A stretch of DNA of 64,000 nt from Denitrificimonas halotolerans (GTDB lineage Bacteria > Pseudomonadota > Gammaproteobacteria > Pseudomonadales > Pseudomonadaceae): NCBI RefSeq assembly GCF_034259425.1, contig NZ_JAXIVU010000010.1:22144-86143 (forward strand), given 5' to 3'. This document shows positions 1 to 8,176 of the stretch, one piece after another. The notes under the pieces were generated by a model. It was given only the letters and a program-made list of their open reading frames with translations, was not told where the DNA came from and ran no database searches. Position 1 is the first letter of the stretch; every line of letters starts with the position of its first letter. The position numbers and the translations under genes are program-made.

Positions 1-1
1 A

Positions 2-1021
2 ATCGTTGCTGTTTCTACTGTGGGGCAAGCTCCTGTTTTAGCGCGTTTGGTGCGGGCTAAAATTGAAACTTTGTTACCAGCTAATTATGGGCATTTAGCT
101 AAGTTGGCTGCACGCTTTCGTGATCAAGTTAAAGCTTGGTTGCCTCAAGTACAGCCGCGTCGTGTATTTTGGGAAGATGTATTTCAAGGGCAGGTTGCCG
201 AGCATGTGTTTGCAGGGCGTGCCCAAAAGGCTGAACAGCTGCTAGTTGACAAAATTCACAGTGCATCCACTCAGATCTGTGGCGAAGTGTATTTAGTGGG
301 GGCTGGTCCAGGTGATCCTGACCTGTTGACTTTTAAAGCTTTACGTTTAATGCAGCAAGCCGATGTGGTGTTATATGACCGGTTGGTTTCGCCGGCGATC
401 TTGGCTCTGTGTCGGCGTGATGCTGATCGGATGTATGTGGGTAAGCAGGCCTCAGAACACAGTGTGCCGCAAGAGCAAATTAATCAACGCTTGGTTGAGT
501 TAGCTAAGCAAGGTAGAAGGGTTGTGCGTCTGAAAGGTGGTGATCCATTTATTTTTGGTCGTGGCGGTGAGGAAATTGCCGAGCTGGCTGCGCAACATAT
601 TCCCTTTCAAGTCGTGCCAGGTATTACAGCAGCTTCAGGTTGCTCCACTTATGCAGGCATTCCTTTAACCCATAGAGATTACGCACAATCTGTACGTTTT
701 GTTACTGGCCATACAATAGGTAATGAATTGGATTTACCTTGGTTGGAATTGGCGGTGCCATTACAAACTGTAGTGTTTTATATGGGCTTAGGTCGTTTGT
801 CCAATATTTGCCAACAGCTCATGGCTCATGGGCGAAGTAGCGATACACCTATTGCTTTAATAGAGCGTGGAACGACACCAGAACAACGGGTATTTACGGG
901 AACTTTAGCGGATATTGAACAACGGATGGAAGGTCAGGCAGTGCAAAGCCCAAGCTTAATCATTGTTGGAGAGGTGGTGCATTTGCATGGCAGCCTACAA
1001 TGGTTCCAAACAGTGCAGTGA
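2..1021 (+). CDS. cysG: Siroheme synthase, 3' part (uroporphyrinogen-III C-methyltransferase)
   Basis: The frame is already open at base 2 and runs into the window from the left, so this is the C-terminal part of a CysG protein; the GTG at 20 is internal, not the start. The first ~85 residues (around SPVLARL-like VLARLVRAKIETLLP) correspond to the end of the precorrin-2 dehydrogenase/ferrochelatase half. The rest is a full S-adenosylmethionine-dependent uroporphyrinogen-III methyltransferase: the VGAGPGDPDLLT loop, GGDPFIFGRGGEE and VPGITAASGCSTYAGIPLTH motifs are all present. The enzyme makes precorrin-2 and then siroheme, the cofactor of sulfite and nitrite reductases. In Pseudomonas cysG lies near the tus genes, which here are 42 kb away, so gene order has changed. 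Family assignment is very secure; the N-terminal half cannot be judged. Confidence 0.96.
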   Translation: MVAVSTVGQAPVLARLVRAKIETLLPANYGHLAKLAARFRDQVKAWLPQVQPRRVFWEDVFQGQVAEHVFAGRAQKAEQLLVDKIHSASTQICGEVYLVGAGPGDPDLLTFKALRLMQQADVVLYDRLVSPAILALCRRDADRMYVGKQASEHSVPQEQINQRLVELAKQGRRVVRLKGGDPFIFGRGGEEIAELAAQHIPFQVVPGITAASGCSTYAGIPLTHRDYAQSVRFVTGHTIGNELDLPWLELAVPLQTVVFYMGLGRLSNICQQLMAHGRSSDTPIALIERGTTPEQRVFTGTLADIEQRMEGQAVQSPSLIIVGEVVHLHGSLQWFQTVQ

Positions 1022-1384
1022 GTATTTGTTTGGAGTGAATAGCATAGGTAGGTGCTTCATACTTAAATAGGTGACTGAGCGGTAATGGCTTAAGTTCTTT
1101 CGCTTAAGCATAAAGTTGGCGCTCAGAGTGAGCGGTTTTGCGCATGCTGTAGCGTATAGTGCGCAAGAGTTTTTCGTTCTTTGGGCTTGAATACAATCGT
1201 TGAAAACTATAGGGCCGCAATATTGATAGCAGGGATGATGCCAGGATTTACAATGACGCAGAAAGTTTATGTTTGTTGTGCGTTTTTTTATTGATCTGGG
1301 TTTAAACTATTGCATTGCGTTTAAACGCAACTCATTTATTCAAGTAGGTTATTTACCAACAGGATTTTATCCGGGAGAGTAGGC
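1022..1384. other. Intergenic region between cysG and aruC
   Basis: No coding signal seen. It holds a small hairpin (GCTTAAG at 1088–1094 pairing with CTTAAGC at 1103–1109) that may help end cysG transcription although no good T-run follows, a second weak stem around 1120–1135, and a perfect 16-bp palindrome at 1315–1330 listed separately. A good ribosome-binding site (GGGAG) precedes the next gene. Confidence 0.6.
1315..1330. promoter_or_regulatory. Perfect 16-bp palindrome upstream of aruC (operator candidate)
   Basis: TTGCGTTTAAACGCAA is an uninterrupted perfect palindrome 55 bp before the aruC start codon. Its position fits an operator for a dimeric repressor. It does not look like the Pseudomonas ArgR site I know. 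Regulator unknown; role inferred from position and symmetry only. Confidence 0.35.
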
Positions 1385-2614
1385 ATGTCCATTCAAGAGG
1401 CGCAAGTGAGTCGCGCTGATTTTGATCAAGTTATGGTGCCCAATTACGCACCAGCAGGCTTTGTACCAGTACGAGGTGTGGGGTCGCGACTCTGGGATCA
1501 AAGTGGGCGCGAGCTGATCGACTTGTCCGGTGGTATTGCTGTGAATGGTTTGGGGCATTGCCATCCTGCTTTGGTTGCTGCTTTAACTCAGCAGGCTCAG
1601 CAGTTATGGCATGTATCTAATGTGTTTACTAATGAGCCTGCTTTGCGTTTGGCACGTAAATTAACTGAAGCGACCTTTGCTGATCGTGTCTTTTTTAGTA
1701 ACTCAGGTGCAGAAGCTAATGAGGCTGCACTAAAGCTAGCACGTAAAGTTGCTTACGATCGTTTTGGTGAGCAAAAATATGAAATTATCTCGACTGTAAA
1801 TAGTTTTCATGGTCGTACAGTATTTACTGTGAATGTGGGTGGTCAACCTAAGTATTCAGAAGGTTTTGGGCCGCGTCCAGAGGGTATTACTCATGTGCCT
1901 TATAATGATTTAGCTGCAATGGAACGCACCATTTCTGAGCGCACTTGTGCGGTGATTTTAGAGCCGATTCAAGGAGAGAGCGGCGTATTACCTGCTGACC
2001 AGACTTACCTTGATGGTGTGCGCGCACTGTGTGATAAGTACGATGCATTACTGATTTTTGATGAGGTGCAAACAGGTGTTGGTCGTACCGGTAAGCTGTT
2101 TGCTTATGAGTTGTATGGTGTGACGCCTGATGTATTGACAACAGCGAAAAGTTTAGGTGGTGGCTTTCCTATTTCGGCGATGTTAACCACAGAGCAGAAT
2201 GCTCAGCATTTATCAGTAGGTACCCATGGTACAACGTTTGGTGGTAATCCACTGGCCTGTGCCGTGGGGGGGGCGGTGTTGGATATTATTAATACTCCTG
2301 AGGTTTTAGCAGGCGTTGTAGAAAAAGGTGAATACCTGCGTGAAAAACTACGAATTTTAGGCGAAAAATACGGTGTATTTGCTCAAGTTCGCGGTAAAGG
2401 TTTGTTGGTAGGAGCGGTACTACATAAACAATATCAAGATCAGGCCGGCGCACTATTAGCCGCAGCAGAACGCGAAGGGTTACTGGTATTGGTGGCGGGT
2501 CCAAATGTAGTGCGTTTTGCGCCCAGTTTGATTGTAGAGCAGGTCGATATTGATGAGGGGCTTGCACGTTTTGAACAGGCTGTTGTGAAATTTGTAGCGC
2601 AGAACGGCGCATAA
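1385..2614 (+). CDS. aruC: Acetylornithine/succinylornithine aminotransferase
   Basis: Class-III PLP-dependent aminotransferase of 409 residues. The substrate-binding region SNSGAEANEAALKLAR (105–120), DEVQTGVGRTG (226–236) and the PLP lysine K255 in TTAKSLGGG are intact. In Pseudomonas the orthologue AruC serves both arginine synthesis (N-acetylornithine aminotransferase) and arginine breakdown by the succinyltransferase route, and is followed by aruFGDBE. Those genes are absent here: the next gene is the one that normally comes after aruE. The likely remaining job is therefore the ArgD reaction in arginine biosynthesis. The ATG at 1385 is preceded by GGGAGAG. GabT-like activity is an alternative but the residue pattern and synteny favour AruC/ArgD. 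Confidence 0.92.
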   Translation: MSIQEAQVSRADFDQVMVPNYAPAGFVPVRGVGSRLWDQSGRELIDLSGGIAVNGLGHCHPALVAALTQQAQQLWHVSNVFTNEPALRLARKLTEATFADRVFFSNSGAEANEAALKLARKVAYDRFGEQKYEIISTVNSFHGRTVFTVNVGGQPKYSEGFGPRPEGITHVPYNDLAAMERTISERTCAVILEPIQGESGVLPADQTYLDGVRALCDKYDALLIFDEVQTGVGRTGKLFAYELYGVTPDVLTTAKSLGGGFPISAMLTTEQNAQHLSVGTHGTTFGGNPLACAVGGAVLDIINTPEVLAGVVEKGEYLREKLRILGEKYGVFAQVRGKGLLVGAVLHKQYQDQAGALLAAAEREGLLVLVAGPNVVRFAPSLIVEQVDIDEGLARFEQAVVKFVAQNGA

Positions 2615-2700
2615 GCTTCACACTGCTGATATAGCGCACAGATTTAGAGAGATTCTGCTGTGCGCCATCTTATTTTATTGAACGTTGAGTAAAACAGATT

Positions 2701-2982
2701 ATGACGACAGGTTTAAAGTTGATTCTTGAAAGTGCAGATGGCTCGCATACAGAAGCTGAATGTTCACGTTTTGCGGTGGTTTGGCAGGGCAAAGAGATTT
2801 GGGTGCAAACAGTCGGCGACGGTCAGTTATTGATGGGTGTAGATGTTGAGGAAGGTGACACCGAGTATGCCAATATGGTCTTGCGTCCACTGGCCAGTAA
2901 TTTAGTTGGTTTGCAGCTGGAAATGGAAGCGGCCGATGTAGCTGCAGATGATCATGTGCATACAGATGAATGTGAGCACTGA
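2701..2982 (+). CDS. Conserved hypothetical protein (Pseudomonas PA0902-like)
   Basis: Small soluble acidic protein of 93 residues with no signal peptide or membrane segment. It sits directly before alaS, exactly where P. aeruginosa carries the uncharacterised PA0902; I base the match on position and general character. The C-terminus is rich in acidic residues and histidines with one cysteine (DDHVHTDECEH), which could bind a metal, but this is inference. It probably belongs to the same transcript block as aruC, 86 bp upstream. No function is known to me. Confidence 0.75.
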   Translation: MTTGLKLILESADGSHTEAECSRFAVVWQGKEIWVQTVGDGQLLMGVDVEEGDTEYANMVLRPLASNLVGLQLEMEAADVAADDHVHTDECEH

Positions 2983-3110
2983 TCGTTAATTTTGTCGTCT
3001 GCAGTTAAACGCTGCAGGCATCGTGCATCAACGATATAATGCGTCTTTTGAGTCGGTAAACAGGCCATATCGAGCACGCAATTACCGTTATTTTAATTTT
3101 GGAAGAGTAT

Positions 3111-5735
3111 ATGAAAAGCGCAGAAATCCGCGAAGCCTTCTTTCGCTTCTTTGAAGAAAAGGGTCATACCCGCGTAGCCTCCAGTTCATTGATCCCTGCC
3201 AATGACCCAACGCTATTATTTACCAATGCGGGCATGAATCAGTTTAAAGACTGCTTCTTGGGTTTAGAAAAGCGCGCCTATACACGTGCGGTCACGAGTC
3301 AGAAGTGTGTGCGCGCAGGTGGTAAGCACAATGACCTGGAAAACGTCGGTTACACTGCACGCCATCATACCTTTTTTGAAATGCTCGGTAACTTTAGTTT
3401 TGGCGATTACTTTAAGCGGGATGCCATTCATTATGCGTGGGAATTTTTAACCTCCGAGAAGTGGTTGAATCTGCCTAAAGAAAAGTTATGGGTCACTATT
3501 TATGAGAGTGATGATGAGGCTCATGATATTTGGGTGAAGGAAGTTGGAGTGCCAGCTGAGCGTGTCATACGTATTGGTGACAACGGTGGTGCACCTTATG
3601 CATCAGATAATTTCTGGGCTATGGGTGATACTGGGCCGTGTGGTCCATGCTCTGAAATTTTTTATGATCATGGTGAACATATTTGGGGTGGTTTGCCAGG
3701 TTCACCGGAAGAGGATGGTGATCGTTATATCGAAATTTGGAATAACGTTTTCATGCAGTTTAACCGCACCGCAGATGGTGAAATGCATCCGTTGCCGGCA
3801 CCAAGTGTCGATACTGGAATGGGGCTAGAACGTATCAGTGCCATTATGCAACACGTGAATTCTAACTACGATATTGACCTCTTCAAGAGTTTATTGAGCG
3901 CAGTCGCGCAGGCGACAGGACATGTTAATGATGATAATCCGTCATTGAAAGTGATCGCTGATCACATTCGGTCATGTAGTTTTTTAATTGCCGATGGTGT
4001 GGTGCCTTCCAATGATGGTCGTGGTTATGTATTACGTCGTATTATTCGTCGTGCTTGCCGCCATGGTCACAAGCTGGGTGCGCAAGGTAGTTTTTTCTAC
4101 AAAGTTGTTGCTGCACTGGTTGAGGAAATGGGTGAAGCCTTCCCAGAACTGCAACACAATCAAGCACAGATTGAGCGTGTTTTAAAGACTGAAGAAGAGC
4201 AGTTCGCTAAAACACTGGAGCAAGGCTTGCGTATTCTAGAGCAAGACTTAGAGGATCTCGAAGGTACAGTAATTCCGGGGGCGATAGTATTTAAATTATA
4301 TGATACTTATGGTTTTCCTATGGATTTAACTGCTGATATCGCCCGTGAGCGAGACTTGACTGTGGACGAAGAAGGCTTTGAACGAGAAATGGAAGCGCAG
4401 CGTGAGCGTGCTCGCTCAGCCAGTACTTTTGGTATTGATTACAATGCTTTGGTTAAAGTCGACAGTGAAACAGAGTTCCTTGGTTATCAAAAACATCAAG
4501 CCAATGCCAAAGTACTGATGATTCTGAAAGATGGAGAGCAGGTTGATACGGCTGTAGAGGGGGAGGCAGTGGTGATCGTTTTGGATCGTACGCCTTTCTA
4601 TGCTGAGTCCGGTGGTCAGGTGGGTGATTGCGGTTATTTAAGTACCGACAGCTTGCATCTTGATGTCACCGATACAACGAAAAGTGGTAGTGCATTTTTG
4701 CATCATGGTCGCTTGACCCAAGGTCATGTCAAAGTGGGTGATAGTGTCAGGGCAACAGTGGATGCGCAAGTACGCCATGCTACTGCTTTAAATCACTCAG
4801 CAACGCACATTTTGCATGCAGCTTTACGTGAAGTTTTAGGGGGGCATGTGCAGCAAAAAGGTTCTTTAGTGGATAGTCAGCGTTTGCGTTTTGATTTTAG
4901 CCATTTCGAGGCGCTAACCCCTGAGCAGATTAAGACCTTAGAAGCGCGCGTGAACCTCGAGATTCGTAATAATACTGAAGTGATGACCGAATTGACTGAT
5001 ATTGAAACTGCGAAAGCTAAAGGTGCCTTAGCGCTCTTTGGTGAAAAGTATGGTGACGAGGTGCGTGTATTAAGCATGGCCGATGGCTTTTCGGTAGAGC
5101 TTTGTGGTGGCACTCATGCGCAGCGTACCGGCGATATTGGGCTGTTTAAAATCACTAGTGAGGGTGGGGTTGCGGCGGGTATTCGCCGTATTGAGGCTGT
5201 GACGGGAGAAGCAGCATGGAATTGGTTGTCTGGCGCGGAAGAACAGTTAAAACAAGCTATGAGCCTAGTGAAAGGCACTCGTGAGAATCTTTTAGATAAG
5301 TTGCAAGGTTTGCTTGATCAACAGCGCAGTTTAGAAAAAGAAATAGAGCAGCTTAAGGCTAAAGCAGCTAGTGCAGCAGGCAGTGATTTAGCATCTGCGG
5401 CAGTTGAGGTGAATGGTGTTAAGGTTTTGACTGCGAGCTTAGATGGTTTGCAGAATAAAGAGCTGTTAGCTTTGATTGATCAGTTAAAAAATAAACTTGG
5501 TAGCGCTGTAATCTTGTTAGCAGGTGTAAGTAGTGACCGTATTGCATTGGTTGCAGGTGTGACCAAAGATTTAACAGGGCGATTTAAAGCTGGCGATTTA
5601 ATGAAGCAAGCGGCAGCTGTTGTCGGCGGCAAAGGCGGTGGGCGTCCGGATATGGCTCAAGGTAGTGGTGTTGACCTTGATAAGCTTGAGAAAGCGCTGG
5701 CTGTTACGGCTGAGTATGTGGCCGGCCAGAGTTAA
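3111..5735 (+). CDS. alaS: Alanyl-tRNA synthetase
   Basis: Charges tRNA-Ala with alanine in the cytosol. The 874-residue protein has the full AlaRS architecture: a class-II catalytic core near the N-terminus (FTNAGMNQFKD, RHHTFFEMLGNFSFGDYF), a tRNA-recognition helical region, the editing domain with its zinc ligands (HSATHILHAAL and CGGTHAQRTGDIG) and the C-terminal C-Ala/DHHA1 domain with GGKGGGRPDMAQG. I chose the ATG at 3111 (MKSAEIREAF, identical in form to Pseudomonas AlaS) because GGAAGAG lies just upstream; an ATG four codons earlier is in frame but lacks such a site. lysC follows 84 bp downstream. Confidence 0.98.
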   Translation: MKSAEIREAFFRFFEEKGHTRVASSSLIPANDPTLLFTNAGMNQFKDCFLGLEKRAYTRAVTSQKCVRAGGKHNDLENVGYTARHHTFFEMLGNFSFGDYFKRDAIHYAWEFLTSEKWLNLPKEKLWVTIYESDDEAHDIWVKEVGVPAERVIRIGDNGGAPYASDNFWAMGDTGPCGPCSEIFYDHGEHIWGGLPGSPEEDGDRYIEIWNNVFMQFNRTADGEMHPLPAPSVDTGMGLERISAIMQHVNSNYDIDLFKSLLSAVAQATGHVNDDNPSLKVIADHIRSCSFLIADGVVPSNDGRGYVLRRIIRRACRHGHKLGAQGSFFYKVVAALVEEMGEAFPELQHNQAQIERVLKTEEEQFAKTLEQGLRILEQDLEDLEGTVIPGAIVFKLYDTYGFPMDLTADIARERDLTVDEEGFEREMEAQRERARSASTFGIDYNALVKVDSETEFLGYQKHQANAKVLMILKDGEQVDTAVEGEAVVIVLDRTPFYAESGGQVGDCGYLSTDSLHLDVTDTTKSGSAFLHHGRLTQGHVKVGDSVRATVDAQVRHATALNHSATHILHAALREVLGGHVQQKGSLVDSQRLRFDFSHFEALTPEQIKTLEARVNLEIRNNTEVMTELTDIETAKAKGALALFGEKYGDEVRVLSMADGFSVELCGGTHAQRTGDIGLFKITSEGGVAAGIRRIEAVTGEAAWNWLSGAEEQLKQAMSLVKGTRENLLDKLQGLLDQQRSLEKEIEQLKAKAASAAGSDLASAAVEVNGVKVLTASLDGLQNKELLALIDQLKNKLGSAVILLAGVSSDRIALVAGVTKDLTGRFKAGDLMKQAAAVVGGKGGGRPDMAQGSGVDLDKLEKALAVTAEYVAGQS

Positions 5736-5819
5736 TCAAAGCCTGAAGGCTATGGGTAAGTTGATCTTGCCTACCTATATGAATGTTTCAACGCTAATAA
5801 TGATTAAGGCGACAGTTAA

Positions 5820-7049
5820 ATGGCATTGATCGTACAAAAGTTTGGTGGCACTTCGGTGGGTACGCCGGAGAAGATTCAGCGGGTCGCGGAAAAGATAGCT
5901 CAGTTTAGTGCGGCAGGTGACGATGTTGTTGTTGTTGTGTCAGCGATGAGTGGTGAAACCAATCGTTTGCTTGCTTTGGCGAAAGAAATTACTACTAAAC
6001 CTATTGCACGTGAAATGGATGTCATGGTTGCTACAGGTGAGCAAGTAACTATTGCTTTGCTTGCTATGGCATTAAATAGGATTGGTGTTCCAGCAGTTTC
6101 TTTTACTGGTGCGCAAGTGCCTATTTTAACTGATAGTGAGCACGGTAAAGCGCGTATTTTAAGCATTAATGAATCCAGTGTGCGGGCACAATTGCAGGCA
6201 GGCAAGGTAGTTGTGGTGGCTGGCTTTCAAGGTGTGGATGAAAAGGGTGACATCACGACGCTGGGGCGTGGTGGCTCAGATACGACCGCTGTGGCGTTAG
6301 CTGCTGCATTGAGGGCCGATGAGTGTCATATCTACACTGATGTGGATGGTGTTTACACTACAGATCCTCGTGTTGTGCCGCAAGCACAGCGTTTGGAACG
6401 TATTACTTTTGAAGAAATGCTTGAGATGGCCAGTCTTGGCTCAAAAATCCTGCAACTGCGTTCTGTCGAGTTTGCTGGTAAATACAATGTTCCGCTACGC
6501 GTATTGCATAGTTTTCAAGAGGGCCCTGGCACTCTAATTACGACTGATGATGAGGACTCTATGGAGCAACCAATTATTTCTGGCATTGCTTTTAACCGTG
6601 ATGAAGCCAAATTAACCATTCGTGGCGTGCCAGATAGGCCTGGTGTTGCTTTTAAAATTTTAGGGCCGATCAGTGCAGCAAATATTGATATTGATATGAT
6701 TGTGCAGAACGTTGCTCAAGATAATACTACGGACTTTACTTTTACTGTGGGGAATCTTGACTACGATAAAGCACTCGAAATATTACAAGCAACTGCTAAA
6801 GATATTGGTGCCGGTGAAGTTGCAGGAACTACTAGTATTGCCAAGGTGTCTATTGTAGGCGTTGGCATGCGTTCGCATCCTGGTGTTGCAAGCAGTATGT
6901 TTGAAGCCTTGGCTAAAGAGAATATTAATATTCAGATGATTTCCACATCCGAAATTAAAGTCTCAGTGGTTGTTGAAGAAAAATATGTGGAGCTTGCTGT
7001 TCGTGCTTTGCATACAGCTTTTGGGCTGGACGCTTCTAGGAAAGTATAG
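5820..7049 (+). CDS. lysC: Aspartate kinase
   Basis: Catalyses the first step of lysine, threonine, methionine and diaminopimelate synthesis, phosphorylating aspartate. The 409-residue protein starts with the kinase signature VQKFGGTSVG and has the GRGGSDTTAVALA and TDVDGVYTTDPR motifs, then two C-terminal ACT domains (from about residue 260 and from about 345) that give feedback control by lysine and threonine. It is a monofunctional kinase, not a fusion to homoserine dehydrogenase. The alaS–lysC–csrA order is the same as in Pseudomonas. A separate alpha/beta-type internal start as in Bacillus-type kinases may exist but cannot be judged. Confidence 0.97.
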   Translation: MALIVQKFGGTSVGTPEKIQRVAEKIAQFSAAGDDVVVVVSAMSGETNRLLALAKEITTKPIAREMDVMVATGEQVTIALLAMALNRIGVPAVSFTGAQVPILTDSEHGKARILSINESSVRAQLQAGKVVVVAGFQGVDEKGDITTLGRGGSDTTAVALAAALRADECHIYTDVDGVYTTDPRVVPQAQRLERITFEEMLEMASLGSKILQLRSVEFAGKYNVPLRVLHSFQEGPGTLITTDDEDSMEQPIISGIAFNRDEAKLTIRGVPDRPGVAFKILGPISAANIDIDMIVQNVAQDNTTDFTFTVGNLDYDKALEILQATAKDIGAGEVAGTTSIAKVSIVGVGMRSHPGVASSMFEALAKENINIQMISTSEIKVSVVVEEKYVELAVRALHTAFGLDASRKV

Positions 7050-7238
7050 CGACAGCTATTTCCAGTGATTGTCTATCAGGGACATGTGGTTTGAAAATTG
7101 GCAGTATTGTTCTTCTAAAAAAACTTTACTGTCAAAAATTGTTTCTGATCATATGCGGTCAAGCTTTATAGGTGTAGGCTGTTTGCACTTTACAGGTACA
7201 AACTGTAATCCAAAACTACTGAATCAAGGAGATAAATG

Positions 7239-7430
7239 ATGTTGATACTAACGCGTCGAGTCGGAGAGACGCTCATGGTCGGTGATGATGTAACTGTCAC
7301 TGTGCTTGGTGTTAAAGGTAACCAAGTGCGTATTGGTGTAAATGCGCCGAAAGAAGTCGCGGTGCATCGTGAAGAGATTTATCAGCGTATTCAGAAAGAG
7401 AAAGAAGAGGCTGGAAATAACGAAAACTGA
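7239..7430 (+). CDS. csrA: Carbon storage regulator CsrA/RsmA
   Basis: Post-transcriptional regulator that binds GGA motifs in mRNA leaders and blocks or stabilises translation; in Pseudomonas it sits under the Gac/Rsm cascade. The 63-residue product begins [12 protein letters not shown] and contains the canonical [16 protein letters not shown] and [10 protein letters not shown] segments, including the conserved R near position 44 that contacts RNA. There are two adjacent ATGs (7236 and 7239); I chose the second because it matches known CsrA starts and is 7 nt from AAGGAG, while the first is only 4 nt away. Confidence 0.98.
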
Positions 7431-7458
7431 GAAATTTAATCTTTTTTCGTTTTTGCCC

Positions 7459-7486
7459 TTTACATTTTTTTAAATGTAGGTAATAT
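7459..7486 (+). promoter_or_regulatory. Sigma-70-type promoter for tRNA-Ser
   Basis: TTTACA (7459–7464) and TAATAT (7481–7486) are separated by 16 bp and lie just upstream of the tRNA-Ser gene. A short AT stem (ACATTT/AAATGT) overlaps it and may weakly terminate csrA. Confidence 0.65.
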
Positions 7487-7501
7487 ACGCTCCGTTGTTA
7501 C

Positions 7502-7592
7502 GGAGAGGTGGCCGAGAGGCCGAAGGCGCTCCCCTGCTAAGGGAGTACACCTCAAAAGGGTGTCGAGGGTTCGAATCCCTCCCTCTCCGCCA
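7502..7592 (+). tRNA. tRNA-Ser (GCT anticodon)
   Basis: A 91-nt gene with acceptor stem GGAGAGG pairing with CCTCTCC, discriminator G and encoded CCA. The anticodon stem CTCCC/GGGAG encloses a loop with GCT, reading AGC and AGT codons. The long variable arm expected of a serine tRNA is present. Same position as the tRNA-Ser after csrA in Pseudomonas. Confidence 0.97.
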
Positions 7593-7649
7593 TATTGAGT
7601 ATTGAAGAGCTAAAAATTGCAAAGAGTTTTTAAATAAGTGAAAAACTCC

Positions 7650-7677
7650 TTGATTATCAAATAAATAGCTCTATAAT
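7650..7677 (+). promoter_or_regulatory. Sigma-70-type promoter for the tRNA-Arg pair
   Basis: TTGATT (7650–7655) and a consensus TATAAT (7672–7677) with a 16-bp spacer, about 12 bp before the first tRNA-Arg, followed by a GC-rich discriminator (ACGCGCC) typical of stable-RNA promoters. Confidence 0.75.
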
Positions 7678-7689
7678 ACGCGCCACAAC

Positions 7690-7766
7690 GGACTCATAGC
7701 TCAGCTGGATAGAGTACTCGGCTACGAACCGAGCGGTCGGAGGTTCGAATCCTCCTGAGTCCGCCA
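7690..7766 (+). tRNA. tRNA-Arg (ACG anticodon), copy 1
   Basis: A 77-nt cloverleaf: acceptor GGACTCA/TGAGTCC, anticodon stem CTCGG/CCGAG with ACG in the loop, TTCGAAT T-loop, discriminator G and encoded CCA. The ACG anticodon (A34 edited to inosine) reads CGU, CGC and CGA. Confidence 0.97.
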
Positions 7767-7836
7767 TATTGGAAAATTTGACAGTGAGTTAAATTTTCTA
7801 TGGTAAAACCAGTGGTGATCTGGATAAGCACCAAAT

Positions 7837-7913
7837 GGACTCATAGCTCAGCTGGATAGAGTACTCGGCTACGAACCGAGCGGTCGGAGGTTCGAATCCT
7901 CCTGAGTCCGCCA
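7837..7913 (+). tRNA. tRNA-Arg (ACG anticodon), copy 2
   Basis: Identical base for base to the tRNA-Arg at 7690–7766, repeated 147 bp downstream with an unrelated 70-bp spacer. No separate consensus promoter is evident, so the two are probably processed from one transcript ending at the terminator at 7919. Confidence 0.97.
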
Positions 7914-7918
7914 TTTTT

Positions 7919-7949
7919 AAAAAACCTGCATTTTTGCAGGTTTTTTTTT
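7919..7949 (+). terminator. Rho-independent terminator of the tRNA cluster
   Basis: Stem AAAAAACCTGCA / TGCAGGTTTTTT with a TTTT loop, followed by further Ts, immediately after the second tRNA-Arg. Confidence 0.92.
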
Positions 7950-8176
7950 GCCTACTATAAAGTTGTCACATTTGAGTCGCTAAGCTCGCAAGTAAGGCCT
8001 GAAAGATTCATTGCTGGATGCAAACCAGCACGACAATGTTATTATTGCGCTCTACAAAACCAGTGCAAAGCTGGCTCTTTATAAATGTCAGTAAAAGCCT
8101 TTTACATTAAGCGATCGCTACGCACATTTAAACACACCCCTTGGCTCAGTAGTGAGCAGGAACGGAGACCTCATTT
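7950..8176 (+). other. Leader region of mgtE
   Basis: A 227-bp non-coding stretch between the tRNA terminator and mgtE. Around 8010–8040 CATTG-CTGG pairs with CCAG and CAATG, and a second small stem (CCAG…CTGG) lies around 8060–8075. This could be a structured Mg-responsive leader, but I cannot match it to the M-box or any riboswitch I know. Gene start has a GGAG-type site at 8162–8166. Confidence 0.35.
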
